A DNA stretch of 55,498 nt. It comes from Bacteroidales bacterium (GTDB lineage Bacteria; Bacteroidota; Bacteroidia; Bacteroidales; Muribaculaceae). The notes below the pieces were generated by a model. That model worked only from the letters and a program-made list of their open reading frames with translations, was not told where the DNA came from and searched no databases. Below, one piece after another: positions 36,394 through 44,501 of this stretch. The stretch lies in the NCBI GenBank assembly GCA_014800815.1, contig JAAVFI010000010.1, positions 1-55,498 on the forward strand. The letters run 5' to 3'. The first letter of the stretch is position 1. The number at the start of each line of letters is the position of its first letter. Position numbers and translations under genes: made by a program.

Positions 36394-37563
36394 TTAAAGT
36401 GTTTTTATTCCGCGACTTATGCGGTGCAGACCTTCGAGCAGAGTTTTGCGCGGGCAGGCTATATTGATGCGCATGAAGCCCTCGCCGGCGGCGCCGTAGT
36501 GCGTTCCGGCATTGAGCCACACGCCTGCTTCGCGTCGCAGATGCTCTTCGAGCACCTCCGAACTTACGCCAAGCGGGCGGCAGTCGACCCACACGAGGTA
36601 GGTGGCTTCAAGCGGGCACACGGTAAGTGCGGGAAGTTCGGTGGCAAAGAAGTCTCTGACCACGCGGTAGTTGTCTGAGAGATAGGCAAGCAGCGCCTTG
36701 AGCCAAGGTTCTCCCTCGCGATAGGCGGCTATTGTGCCGGCCACTCCGAAGGGGTTCACATCGCACACTTCGTTGATGTTGATAGCGCGGTCGATAGCGG
36801 CGCGGCGCTCTGCCGACGTGCTCACGATATTGGCTATCTGGAGGCCGGCGGTATTGAACGCTTTGCTCGGCGAGATGCACGACACCGAATTGGCCTCACA
36901 CTCAGGCGATACCGTAGCGAAAGGCGTATATTGCAGCGGCTCGTAGACGAGTTCGCAGTGTATCTCATCGCTGATAACCACCACACCGTGGCGGAGGCAG
37001 ATGTCGCCGAGGCGAAGCAGCTCGTCGCGCGTCCACACACGCCCTGCGGGATTGTGAGGGTTACACAGCACGAGAAGGGTTGCACGAGGGTCGGAGGCCT
37101 TGCGCTCGAGGTCTTCAAAATCCATCGAGTAGCGCCCTGCGCCGTCGTAAATCAGCGGATTTTCAAGCACTTCGCAGCCGTTGTTTCTGATTGACGAGAA
37201 GAAACAGTTGTAGACGGGCGTCTGCACTATCACCTTATCGCCCGGCGAGGCGAGCGCCTTGATAATGGCCGACACGGCGGGAACCACACCGCTCGTATAT
37301 AATATGGACGAGCGCTCGATTTTCCATGAATGACGGCGGTCGAACCAGTCGATTACCGCGCTGTAATAGTCCTCGGGGACGTATGTATAGCCGAATATGC
37401 CCTGCTCTACCCTGCGTTCAAGAGCCTTGATGACGCACGGCGCGGTGCGGAAATCCATATCGGCAACCCACATGGGAAGCACGTCGGGGGCATCGGCGGA
37501 GTCCCATTTATAGGAGCCGGTGCCGCGACGGTCGGGTACGGTGTCGAAGTCGAAGTGCTCCAT
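36394..37563 (-). CDS. MalY/PatB-type PLP-dependent aminotransferase / cystathionine beta-lyase
   Basis: The 389-residue fold-type I PLP enzyme starts with the MalY/PatB signature (FDTVPDRRGTGSYKWD, then LPMWVADMDFRTAP). It has FCNPHNP-like LVLCNPHNPAGRVW near 165, VVISDEIHCELVY near 196, and the PLP-binding lysine in SPSKAFNTAGLQ near 233. Members cleave C-S bonds of cystathionine or cysteine to pyruvate, ammonia and a thiol; some have regulatory roles. Substrate preference cannot be read here. It lies 5 bp after the DUF3737 gene and almost certainly shares its transcript. A hairpin follows the stop. Confidence 0.92.
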   Translation of the reverse strand: MEHFDFDTVPDRRGTGSYKWDSADAPDVLPMWVADMDFRTAPCVIKALERRVEQGIFGYTYVPEDYYSAVIDWFDRRHSWKIERSSILYTSGVVPAVSAIIKALASPGDKVIVQTPVYNCFFSSIRNNGCEVLENPLIYDGAGRYSMDFEDLERKASDPRATLLVLCNPHNPAGRVWTRDELLRLGDICLRHGVVVISDEIHCELVYEPLQYTPFATVSPECEANSVSCISPSKAFNTAGLQIANIVSTSAERRAAIDRAININEVCDVNPFGVAGTIAAYREGEPWLKALLAYLSDNYRVVRDFFATELPALTVCPLEATYLVWVDCRPLGVSSEVLEEHLRREAGVWLNAGTHYGAAGEGFMRINIACPRKTLLEGLHRISRGIKTL

Positions 37564-37568
37564 CGCTG

Positions 37569-38417
37569 TTACTTTTCGGTGAGCGTTATCTTGCAGTCGT
37601 TGGGGGCGAGAACATTCTCGTCGATGATGAGAGCTCCGACCGACGGAAGCGTTATGCTGCCGGTGCGCGGGTTCTTGATGCTTGTCATCGGGCTGAGAAT
37701 AGTGGCATTGAGTTCCGAATCCTCGAATGCGAGATCGGCATCAGGAGCGAAAGTGCAGTCGGTAAGTGTAAGCCCGTGGGCGTAGCACAGAGGCTGGGTA
37801 CCGCTTATACGGCAGCGCACGAGAGTGAGATTCTTTGAGTGCCAGCCGAGGTATTCGCCGTTTATTTCGGAGTCGTACACAGTCACGTTTTCAGTATTCC
37901 AGAAAGCGTCTTTGGTATTGAGCACGGCGTTGCGTATCACCACATTGCGGCAGTACTGGAAAGAGTAGTTACCGTTCTGGCGATAGTTTTCAATCTCGAT
38001 ATTCTCGCTGTGCATGAAGAGGTAGTCGGCCTTATCCACGGTCACATTGTCGAACTTCACATTGCGGCAGTGCCACATGGTCTCCTGCGCATCGGGAATG
38101 GTGACATTGCGAAGCTCGATGCCGTCCATTTCGCGGAACATCTTGGGAGCTTCCACGAGGGTATCGGTCATCACGAGATTCTTTGAGTACCACAGTGCCG
38201 CGCGGGCGCCGGGTGTGAAGAGGCAGTTGTCGATACGGAAGCCGTCGGTGTGCCAAAAGGGATATTTGCCTTCGAAGCGGCAGTGTGAAGCCTCGATATC
38301 GGTACAACATTTGAGGGCGGATTCGCCTGCATGGACAGTTACATTCTCGAGGCGAAGGTCGTGAGAGGCAAAGAGCGGACGTTCGCCCTCGAATTCTGTA
38401 TCTTTTATCGTTGTCAT
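37569..38417 (-). CDS. DUF3737-family beta-helix protein
   Basis: The 282-residue protein is a right-handed parallel beta-helix with repeated short rungs such as DLRLENVTVHAGESALKCC, FWHTDGFRIDNCLF and NIEIENYRQNGNYSFQYCRN. It has no signal peptide, so it is cytoplasmic. The start, through TIKDTEFEGERPLFA, matches what I recall of DUF3737. Its function is not known to me. It is first in a two-gene unit with the MalY-like lyase, a pairing I believe recurs in other gut bacteria, suggesting linked roles. A palindrome overlaps its putative -7 box. Confidence 0.87.
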   Translation of the reverse strand: MTTIKDTEFEGERPLFASHDLRLENVTVHAGESALKCCTDIEASHCRFEGKYPFWHTDGFRIDNCLFTPGARAALWYSKNLVMTDTLVEAPKMFREMDGIELRNVTIPDAQETMWHCRNVKFDNVTVDKADYLFMHSENIEIENYRQNGNYSFQYCRNVVIRNAVLNTKDAFWNTENVTVYDSEINGEYLGWHSKNLTLVRCRISGTQPLCYAHGLTLTDCTFAPDADLAFEDSELNATILSPMTSIKNPRTGSITLPSVGALIIDENVLAPNDCKITLTEK

Positions 38418-38448
38418 ATTGAATTCCGGTGTGTGATTCTTAGGTCAA

Positions 38449-38471
38449 TTATCATGCAAATTTAATGATAA
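38449..38471 (-). promoter_or_regulatory. -7 box enclosed by an operator-like palindrome
   Basis: TTATCAT (38449-38455) and ATGATAA (38465-38471) are perfect inverted arms. The 9 bases between contain TAAATTTG (38457-38464, minus strand), a perfect -7 box about 40 bp before the DUF3737 start. A protein bound to the palindrome would block RNA polymerase. No -33 TTTG is seen at the usual spacing. Confidence 0.5.
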
Positions 38472-38583
38472 AAATTGAAATCTATGGAATTTAACACCAT
38501 TCTCGAACGTGTGAGGTCGTAATTTTCGTTAATAAGACTGCGTGTTGCATCTCCTGTATATTGAGATTGCTTGACCACGGGCA

Positions 38584-39234
38584 TCAGAAATTATATCCTA
38601 TATTGAACTGTACATTACCCTGATGATATTTTCCATGCTTGGTGAGATTGAGCATGCCTGCGGTGCCCGCAATTTCAAATACGAAGCGTCCGGCAGTGAA
38701 GTCTACGCCGAATTCCCAACCGATATTCGTACGGTGGAAAGTGTCTTTAAAGCAGCTTTCGCTATACGAGATGCCGGGGTCTAATTTTGCATGTTCTTTA
38801 CCCCACAAACCGAATTCGAGCTGAGGTCCCGTAAAGAAACTTATCGACGAGAGATATTCTGCATCGAAGTCGAAGCGATAGCCGAATCTGAACGGCACAC
38901 GGAAACCGAAGCGGCGGATGCCTATATTTGCTTCTTGACCTGGACCGGAATCGGAAGTTATAGTAATGTCAGATCCCATGTTGCTGTAGTACAGCATAAG
39001 CCCGGGCTCGAAGTAAAGATTTTTCCACAAAGGAATATTGTAGATTGCTCCTAAATCGAAACCGGCACCATTTTTAAATGTGTCTGAATAATTCCACTTT
39101 CCGGGGCAGGTAAGATCAAGACCGGCACGGATGCCTAAATAAGGATGGTTGTCGGCGTTATCAAACATATCCTGTGCCGGGGACGGAAGAATAGCGGCGC
39201 AGATGAGCACAAGTACTGAAAGAAATTTTTTCAT
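38584..39234 (-). CDS. Outer-membrane beta-barrel protein (PorT/OMP_b-brl type)
   Basis: The 216-residue protein has a signal peptide (MKKFLSVLVLICAAILPSPA). The body has the alternating strands of small Bacteroidetes barrels: YLGIRAGLDLTCPG at the start, FYFEPGLMLYYSN-like LYFEPGLMLYYSNMGS near 75, FRVPFRFGYRFDF near 118, and a terminal strand ending FNIGYNF with the C-terminal Phe recognised by the BAM machinery. Function is unknown. The ATG at 39234 is used because it starts the signal; the frame extends to 39303 into the helicase gene. Three 11-bp direct repeats lie directly upstream. Confidence 0.85.
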   Translation of the reverse strand: MKKFLSVLVLICAAILPSPAQDMFDNADNHPYLGIRAGLDLTCPGKWNYSDTFKNGAGFDLGAIYNIPLWKNLYFEPGLMLYYSNMGSDITITSDSGPGQEANIGIRRFGFRVPFRFGYRFDFDAEYLSSISFFTGPQLEFGLWGKEHAKLDPGISYSESCFKDTFHRTNIGWEFGVDFTAGRFVFEIAGTAGMLNLTKHGKYHQGNVQFNIGYNF

Positions 39235-39235
39235 G

Positions 39236-39267
39236 TTTTGGATAATTTTTGGATAATCTTTGGATAT
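39236..39267. repeat. Three 11-bp direct repeats upstream of the beta-barrel gene
   Basis: TTTTGGATAAT occurs at 39236-39246 and 39247-39257, and CTTTGGATAT follows at 39258-39267, a period of one DNA helical turn. They fill most of the 49-bp gap between the helicase stop and the beta-barrel start. They could be stacked binding sites for a regulator. Confidence 0.6.
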
Positions 39268-39283
39268 ATAAGGATAACGAAAC

Positions 39284-42250
39284 TTAACATGTAAATGTTG
39301 CATGCCTTGACTCTAAATATTCTATCAATCGACGGTAGTGCGGACTCTCGCGCAGCAGCTCGCCGTTGCCCACTATGAGCATGTACTCGCGTGCACGGGT
39401 AAGTGCCACATTGAGTTTGCGGTCCACCTCAGTGCCGTCGACATCCGTAAAGGTGTTATCGCACAGAAATTCAAGTTGATAAGGACGCTTGATAGTCAGA
39501 CCGTAGATGATATATTTCCTCTGGCTGCCCTGAAAGCGCTCCACGGTATCTACGGTTATGCGGTCGAAATTTTCAACGGAGACTTCCTGCAGAGCGGCTT
39601 TTACCGCCGCTATCTGGTTGCGGTAAGGCACTATCACTCCGAGGGTTGCAGCTTCGATACCGCCCTCTCTGCGGGCTATCTCGGCGGCAGTTTCGGCTAT
39701 GAATCTCGCTTCGTCCACATTCACCTTATCGCTCCCCGGCCCCGCCTCTGATTTGATATCCGCGAAAGCTATGCGGGAGGTATTGAATATGCGGGCAGCG
39801 AGCGAGTCGCCTCCACGGTCTTCAAGCGGTGCTGTCTGATGCGCCAGCGGCACGGGGTGAAGCTTGGAGCCGTAGTACTCCGTGGCGGCATAGTCGGCAA
39901 TCTCGGCGTGCATACGGCCTTGATATTGCAGCATATAGGTGATGTCGGGGTCGGAGCCGTAGCGCCGGAGGAAACGCTCGAAAAGCGAAACGCGGCAGTC
40001 GGTAAGTCCGGCCGCCTGCAGTTCGGGGTCGGTCACTGCCGATTTTGCCGCCGACTGCTGCACGACAGCGGGCAACTGCTTATGGTCGCCGATCATCACT
40101 ATCTTGCTTATCACGGGCTTGCCTCCCCCGGTCGTTGCGCTCAGGAGCGGCAGAAGGTTGGGCTCGGTGAGCTGCGAGGCTTCGTCGATAATGGCAAGGT
40201 CGAAGGTGCGCAGTTGGAAAAGATTGGAGGCGGCGCACATCGAGGCCGTGGTGCCCACAACTATGCGTGAGTCGGTGATGAGGTGACGCACTTCGTGCAG
40301 TTTGCCACATTTTGAGGCACGTCGGCTGAGCATGTTGTTGAGATACTCCTCGCCACACGACAGCTCCGGGCCTATGCGAAGAAAGTCGAAACCTTCTTCC
40401 ACGAGTTTCGAGCAGATTTCATCTACTGCCCTGTTGGTAAACGCGAGGAGAAGTACCGACGAAGCCGGGTCGGCGGCAAGTTGCTCCTTGAGCGTAGTCA
40501 TAAGACCGTAGGAGGTTTTGCCGGTTCCGGGAGGGCCGATTATGAGGAACAAATCGCGGGCTTGGGCAACTCTTAAAGCGAGATTGTTGAAGCCTCCGTG
40601 GTCGAGCACGAGCGTGCGCGTGGCGTCGATGGTCGGGCGACGGCGCATAAGTATCAGGTCACGACGGTCGCGGGGCGCAGTCAGGAATGAGTGCAGCCCT
40701 CTGTAGAGCGATGTATGCGAGGCCTCCATATAGTCGTGCTCGATTGCCCAAAGCAATTGCTCGTCGCTTATGAAAGGGCGCGGACTCGACTGGGCGAAGC
40801 GCAGGGTGAGTGTCACCGTCGAGTCCGACAGCTCTTTTACCGACGCACGGTGCACCATGGCACGTCTTGCATCGGGCAGTCCGCCTACAGGATAGGAGTA
40901 GAGAATCACGAGGTCGCCCTCGCGGAAGTTGGCGATAAGGTGCTCTGTTTCATCGTCTGCAAAAGCGAGCGTCACAGTCTCTACCTTGCCTATATGGCTG
41001 CGCAGGGGCTGTATGAGGCTAAGGTTGCAGAATATGTTGCCGGCATCAAGTTTCTCTTCGAGCGAACAAATCCATGTAGAGGCAAATCCTGATGCGGGTT
41101 TGATGCCTCCGCCGCACTTCGATAGTGTATGCTCGAGCGCCACAAAGTGCAGCATGCGGTAGAAGTAAGCCCTTTCGAGACTGTCGGCATCGACAAGAGG
41201 TGCGAGAAGACTTTGGAAGCGAGGCCGCTGATAGTCGCGCCATAGTTTGCCGCCGGTCTCGGGCGATGCGCAGAGGTCGTCGGCTCGGAGCGCCTGCAGA
41301 AATTCACTCTCTCCACGGGCAAGACGCAATTCGAAGGCAGCCAGTGTATTGCGCACGCCTATTGCCTGCTGGAGCAAGCCCGGCGACTGACCGAGGGCGA
41401 CGAGCGGGCGCGTATAGCGCGAATAAAGTAGGTATGAGTTCAACCTCACGTCGCCGTCTTCGAAGCGGTCGGCGTAGTTGTATTCCATTATCGCGCGGTA
41501 CAGAAGCAGCTGCACATAGTGCTGACCGGTGTAGCGAGGTACTGAATAATCGCCCTGCGGCCACAACCCTTTGCCCGACTTTTGCTCTATGAGTACACGG
41601 TAGTCGAGCTGCAGGAGGTCCATACGTCCCTGCAGTCCAAGCATTTCAGAGAAGAAAGCGGGCTCGAGCATCACCTTTCGGCGATCGAAGTCGGCAACGT
41701 GGTGCGGCAGGTGGTCCGATATCGCCGCGTGTATATTATCTATCTGCCGCCCCGCATCTTTGTGGAATGTAGAGGGTATGTCGCAGGTGGCGAGATTGAC
41801 GGCGTTGGCACGGAAGAAGTCGAGAAGACTTTCGTTATACGGACGCGCACCCCCATGAATTTCTTCATCAAGAATCATGGAGGCGAAATTTCCTAAATTT
41901 ATAGCGGCGGTATTCTCCGAAGCCGCAAATTTATTGAGAATAGCTATGCGAGCATCGGTGCCGAACGTCTGGAAGCACGATGCAATCGTAGTGATATTTA
42001 TCAGATAATCGGGATGATACACCACAAGGTCGGCATCGGCTGTGCCGCCGTCGTCGACCTTTGCACGGACAAGGTTAAGCCTGTCGCCGGGTCTGATATA
42101 TCCTGCAATATCTTTCAGTTCAGGCCGCTGCAGCGAGAGCGAGACCTCTGCCGCCGCTTCCACGGCATACCCCGATGCGAACCCGCCGTCAACACTTTCT
42201 ACGGTGAGTCGCAGACATTCGTAGCTCCCGGACTGTCCGGTCAGCGTCAT
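39284..42250 (-). CDS. PD-(D/E)XK nuclease fused to an SF1 DNA2/NAM7-type helicase
   Basis: The 988-residue cytoplasmic protein has two parts. The N-terminal half contains a likely Cas4/AddB-like nuclease core (EMLGLQGRMDLLQ and VLIEQKSGKG, the Asp...Glu-x-Lys pattern near 215-232). The C-terminal half is a superfamily 1 helicase with Walker A GPPGTGKT near 575, LLAFTNRAVDE, Walker B DLAIIDEASQL near 687, GDHKQLPAVVQ, the motif near VDTVERFQGSQRK, and KLNVALTRAREY near the end. This layout resembles Dna2 and can act in repair, in processing of DNA ends or in phage defence. It overlaps the phosphatase gene by 4 bp. Confidence 0.9.
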   Translation of the reverse strand: MTLTGQSGSYECLRLTVESVDGGFASGYAVEAAAEVSLSLQRPELKDIAGYIRPGDRLNLVRAKVDDGGTADADLVVYHPDYLINITTIASCFQTFGTDARIAILNKFAASENTAAINLGNFASMILDEEIHGGARPYNESLLDFFRANAVNLATCDIPSTFHKDAGRQIDNIHAAISDHLPHHVADFDRRKVMLEPAFFSEMLGLQGRMDLLQLDYRVLIEQKSGKGLWPQGDYSVPRYTGQHYVQLLLYRAIMEYNYADRFEDGDVRLNSYLLYSRYTRPLVALGQSPGLLQQAIGVRNTLAAFELRLARGESEFLQALRADDLCASPETGGKLWRDYQRPRFQSLLAPLVDADSLERAYFYRMLHFVALEHTLSKCGGGIKPASGFASTWICSLEEKLDAGNIFCNLSLIQPLRSHIGKVETVTLAFADDETEHLIANFREGDLVILYSYPVGGLPDARRAMVHRASVKELSDSTVTLTLRFAQSSPRPFISDEQLLWAIEHDYMEASHTSLYRGLHSFLTAPRDRRDLILMRRRPTIDATRTLVLDHGGFNNLALRVAQARDLFLIIGPPGTGKTSYGLMTTLKEQLAADPASSVLLLAFTNRAVDEICSKLVEEGFDFLRIGPELSCGEEYLNNMLSRRASKCGKLHEVRHLITDSRIVVGTTASMCAASNLFQLRTFDLAIIDEASQLTEPNLLPLLSATTGGGKPVISKIVMIGDHKQLPAVVQQSAAKSAVTDPELQAAGLTDCRVSLFERFLRRYGSDPDITYMLQYQGRMHAEIADYAATEYYGSKLHPVPLAHQTAPLEDRGGDSLAARIFNTSRIAFADIKSEAGPGSDKVNVDEARFIAETAAEIARREGGIEAATLGVIVPYRNQIAAVKAALQEVSVENFDRITVDTVERFQGSQRKYIIYGLTIKRPYQLEFLCDNTFTDVDGTEVDRKLNVALTRAREYMLIVGNGELLRESPHYRRLIEYLESRHATFTC

Positions 42251-42759
42251 AGTATCTCGGCCATTTTACGGCATCCGCTCTCGAGTAGGTCGAGTACCAG
42301 CTCGAAGCCCTCGGCACCCTCATAGTAAGGGTCTGGGATGTAGTCGTAGCGCATGGCTTTATCCACAAAAACAGCCATGGGGACAATCTTCTCAGCATCT
42401 TCGGGAGTACGGGCCAGTCTCCGCAGATTAGTTTCATTGTCGCCGTCCATGGGTACTATGATATCAAAGTCATCGAAATCGTGCGCCTGCACCTGGCGGC
42501 AAAGATGATCCAGCTCTATGCCGCGACGACGGGCATGTATGCGCATACGTTTGTCGGGCAGCTGTCCGACGTGCCAACCACCCGTGCCCGCAGAATCAAT
42601 CTGCCAGCGGGCGGCATCGCCGCGCTCCTCAACAATGGCTTTCAGCACCCCTTCGGCTGCCGGCGACCGACATATATTGCCGAGGCACACAAAAAGCACA
42701 CGTATTTTCTCTTTGCCTTTCAGACGATTGACTACTTTCTCGAGTCTCTTATCTATCAT
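42247..42759 (-). CDS. Low-molecular-weight protein tyrosine phosphatase
   Basis: The 170-residue protein has the CX5R catalytic loop CLGNICRSP with the nucleophile at Cys25 and Arg31, and the general acid in IPDPYYEG near 142. It removes phosphate from tyrosine or arginine in proteins. Its N-terminal tail (about 19 basic residues) is longer than usual. It overlaps the nuclease-helicase start by 4 bp and starts 17 bp after the AlbA-type gene, so the three are likely one transcript. It is separate from the PHP-type phosphatase of the export operon. A regulatory link to the helicase is inference. Confidence 0.93.
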   Translation of the reverse strand: MIDKRLEKVVNRLKGKEKIRVLFVCLGNICRSPAAEGVLKAIVEERGDAARWQIDSAGTGGWHVGQLPDKRMRIHARRRGIELDHLCRQVQAHDFDDFDIIVPMDGDNETNLRRLARTPEDAEKIVPMAVFVDKAMRYDYIPDPYYEGAEGFELVLDLLESGCRKMAEIL

Positions 42760-42776
42760 AATTCTTACTACTTACC

Positions 42777-44483
42777 TTAATCTAATATTTCTTTACCCCT
42801 TTGGGAAATAATTTCTATGGACCAAGTACCATTCTTGGTAGCACCTTGACGGAGCACTGAAATACCTTTAGCTTCAAGTAGTCTACGTTGGTATCGAATT
42901 TGGTCAACAGATATCCCAACCTTCAAAGACAATTGTTTCATTGTAATATTCGGATTACAATAAATCATACTTAATAGATCTGTTTGTAAAGTTGTCAAAC
43001 CTTGTTCTTTAGCCAACTCAACTATTTCTTTGGGGCTTTCTTTGGGGTTAGTTTCAACATTTACATCACTACCTACTAATACTTTAGTATTTTCTTTGGG
43101 GCTTTCTTTGGGAATTTCTTTGGGAATTTCTTTGGGAATTTCTTTGGGAATTTCTTTGGGAATTTCTTTGGGAATTTCTTTGGGAATTTCTTTGGGAACC
43201 AATAATGAACTTGGAATCCCTTCTTCTCCCTCATGACAAGGAATAGTAACTACAAAATAACTTCGCTCTTCATTCGTATCAAAAGATGCCGAAGGAGAGC
43301 CATTTTTGGCAAGTTCAGATTGTATGGTAGGAATTCCTGTAGAGCGTCCTTCGGTCAATCCTAATTCCTTTAAAAACTCTCCAAGTCGTCTATTCCGATA
43401 ATAGCGTGTTACCATACGTTTCCCCTCTCGAATACTATTAAGACTTATGGAGCGATCGGGACCGGTTGCACTTGAAATGGTAATTTCATGTGGTTGAATC
43501 TCGATTACAATAGGTTCGCGGGAACGATAGTCTCTGTGATACAACGAATTTGAGACAGCCTCTTCCAAGGCTTGGTATGGATAATTAAAAGTTTTCTCCG
43601 ATTGTGCTCTATCTTTCGGTTTAACTATATGCTGTCTTATGATTACAGAGCGTAGATATCGCATGGTTTCCTCAATAATCTGTGGAACAGAACCTCTAAT
43701 AGGAGGTACTTCCATAAAATTATTGGGATTCTCCAATACACCCTCAGGGAATATTACGATCTCTGTCTGTGTATATGGGAAAAATTTCTCTGGATTAGGG
43801 CAGAACATCATTGCAGCGATATTCTTTAGCATACGCCTTTCTTTAGGACCCACAAACAAGTCCATTTGCTCAAGGATATCCTCCAAATTATGCCCATTAA
43901 AATCTGATGCGAGCTTACTCCCTATCTTATTCAAATAGTCTAAGACGAGCAATCCTGAGATATCCGTCAATTTGATATCAGGATTTCCACTATCATCAAA
44001 GGGTACACGATTTGCCATATCCCTTAATTCATCCAATATATAGCCCTTCGCCTCTATCGAAGACGAACCGGATCGTATATAACATTTACGTTGAGAATTA
44101 CGGGATATTACATTCTCGGGCACATCATAAGGTCTATTTATACCTGACGGACACCAAATAACTATAATATGCCGTCCATCCACTTCTGCCAACTCTGTTC
44201 GAGGCAAATAATAAGGATTAAGCTTGTTATTATAGTTAATTATTTCCTTAAGTATCGAATCGATCTGTTCAATAGGCAAACCTGATACCGGGCGCTTTGC
44301 AACCCCATTATCTTCTTCAACACCTATCAATATGTAGCCACCACCGATATTATCAAAATCATTAGCGAAAGCACAGATTGAACGATATACTTTCTCCGGA
44401 TTCCAACCTTTTTTAAATTCAATTCGGCCGGATTCCACCTTCCTGTGTTTCAATAAATCTTCAATGTTTATCGGTAGTGCCAT
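42777..44483 (-). CDS. AlbA/Schlafen-type ATP-binding transcriptional regulator-like protein with PKEI repeats
   Basis: The 568-residue protein starts with an AlbA_2 (Schlafen-like) domain (GRIEFKKGWNPEKVYRSICA, then FANDF and GGGYILIGVEEDNG). A RecG-related C-terminal ATP-binding segment follows (YPYQALEEAVSNSLYHRDY near 305, RNRRLGEFLKELGLTEGRS). Residues about 428-464 are nine tandem PKE(I/S/N) units encoded by a 12-bp repeat; two more units lie near 478-486. A C-terminal winged-helix-like part ends the protein. The gene is AT-richer than its neighbours (I counted 25 G or C in 60 at 43801-43860), suggesting transfer. Such proteins occur as regulators and in mobile or defence regions. Function here is unknown. 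Confidence 0.85.
   Translation of the reverse strand: MALPINIEDLLKHRKVESGRIEFKKGWNPEKVYRSICAFANDFDNIGGGYILIGVEEDNGVAKRPVSGLPIEQIDSILKEIINYNNKLNPYYLPRTELAEVDGRHIIVIWCPSGINRPYDVPENVISRNSQRKCYIRSGSSSIEAKGYILDELRDMANRVPFDDSGNPDIKLTDISGLLVLDYLNKIGSKLASDFNGHNLEDILEQMDLFVGPKERRMLKNIAAMMFCPNPEKFFPYTQTEIVIFPEGVLENPNNFMEVPPIRGSVPQIIEETMRYLRSVIIRQHIVKPKDRAQSEKTFNYPYQALEEAVSNSLYHRDYRSREPIVIEIQPHEITISSATGPDRSISLNSIREGKRMVTRYYRNRRLGEFLKELGLTEGRSTGIPTIQSELAKNGSPSASFDTNEERSYFVVTIPCHEGEEGIPSSLLVPKEIPKEIPKEIPKEIPKEIPKEIPKEIPKESPKENTKVLVGSDVNVETNPKESPKEIVELAKEQGLTTLQTDLLSMIYCNPNITMKQLSLKVGISVDQIRYQRRLLEAKGISVLRQGATKNGTWSIEIISQRGKEILD
43028..43200 (-). repeat. 12-bp minisatellite (PKEI repeat)
   Basis: CTTTGGG recurs every 12 bp at 43094, 43106, 43118, 43130, 43142, 43154, 43166, 43178 and 43190, giving nine units (plus-strand unit TTTCTTTGGGAA). 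Two further units lie at about 43028-43051. Each unit encodes four residues, so copy-number change keeps the frame. Seven of the nine units are PKEI, consistent with recent slippage. Confidence 0.9.
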
Positions 44484-44501
44484 GATGCTTCGAAAATAAT
44501 A

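Noticed and set aside
38490-38583. Terminator after the beta-barrel gene
   Set aside because: The GCATCTC/GAGATTGC pairing is imperfect and no T-run follows; not enough to support a terminator.
43091-43200. CRISPR-like or intergenic repeat
   Set aside because: The 12-bp units are contiguous, in frame within a gene, and encode PKEI; it is a coding minisatellite.
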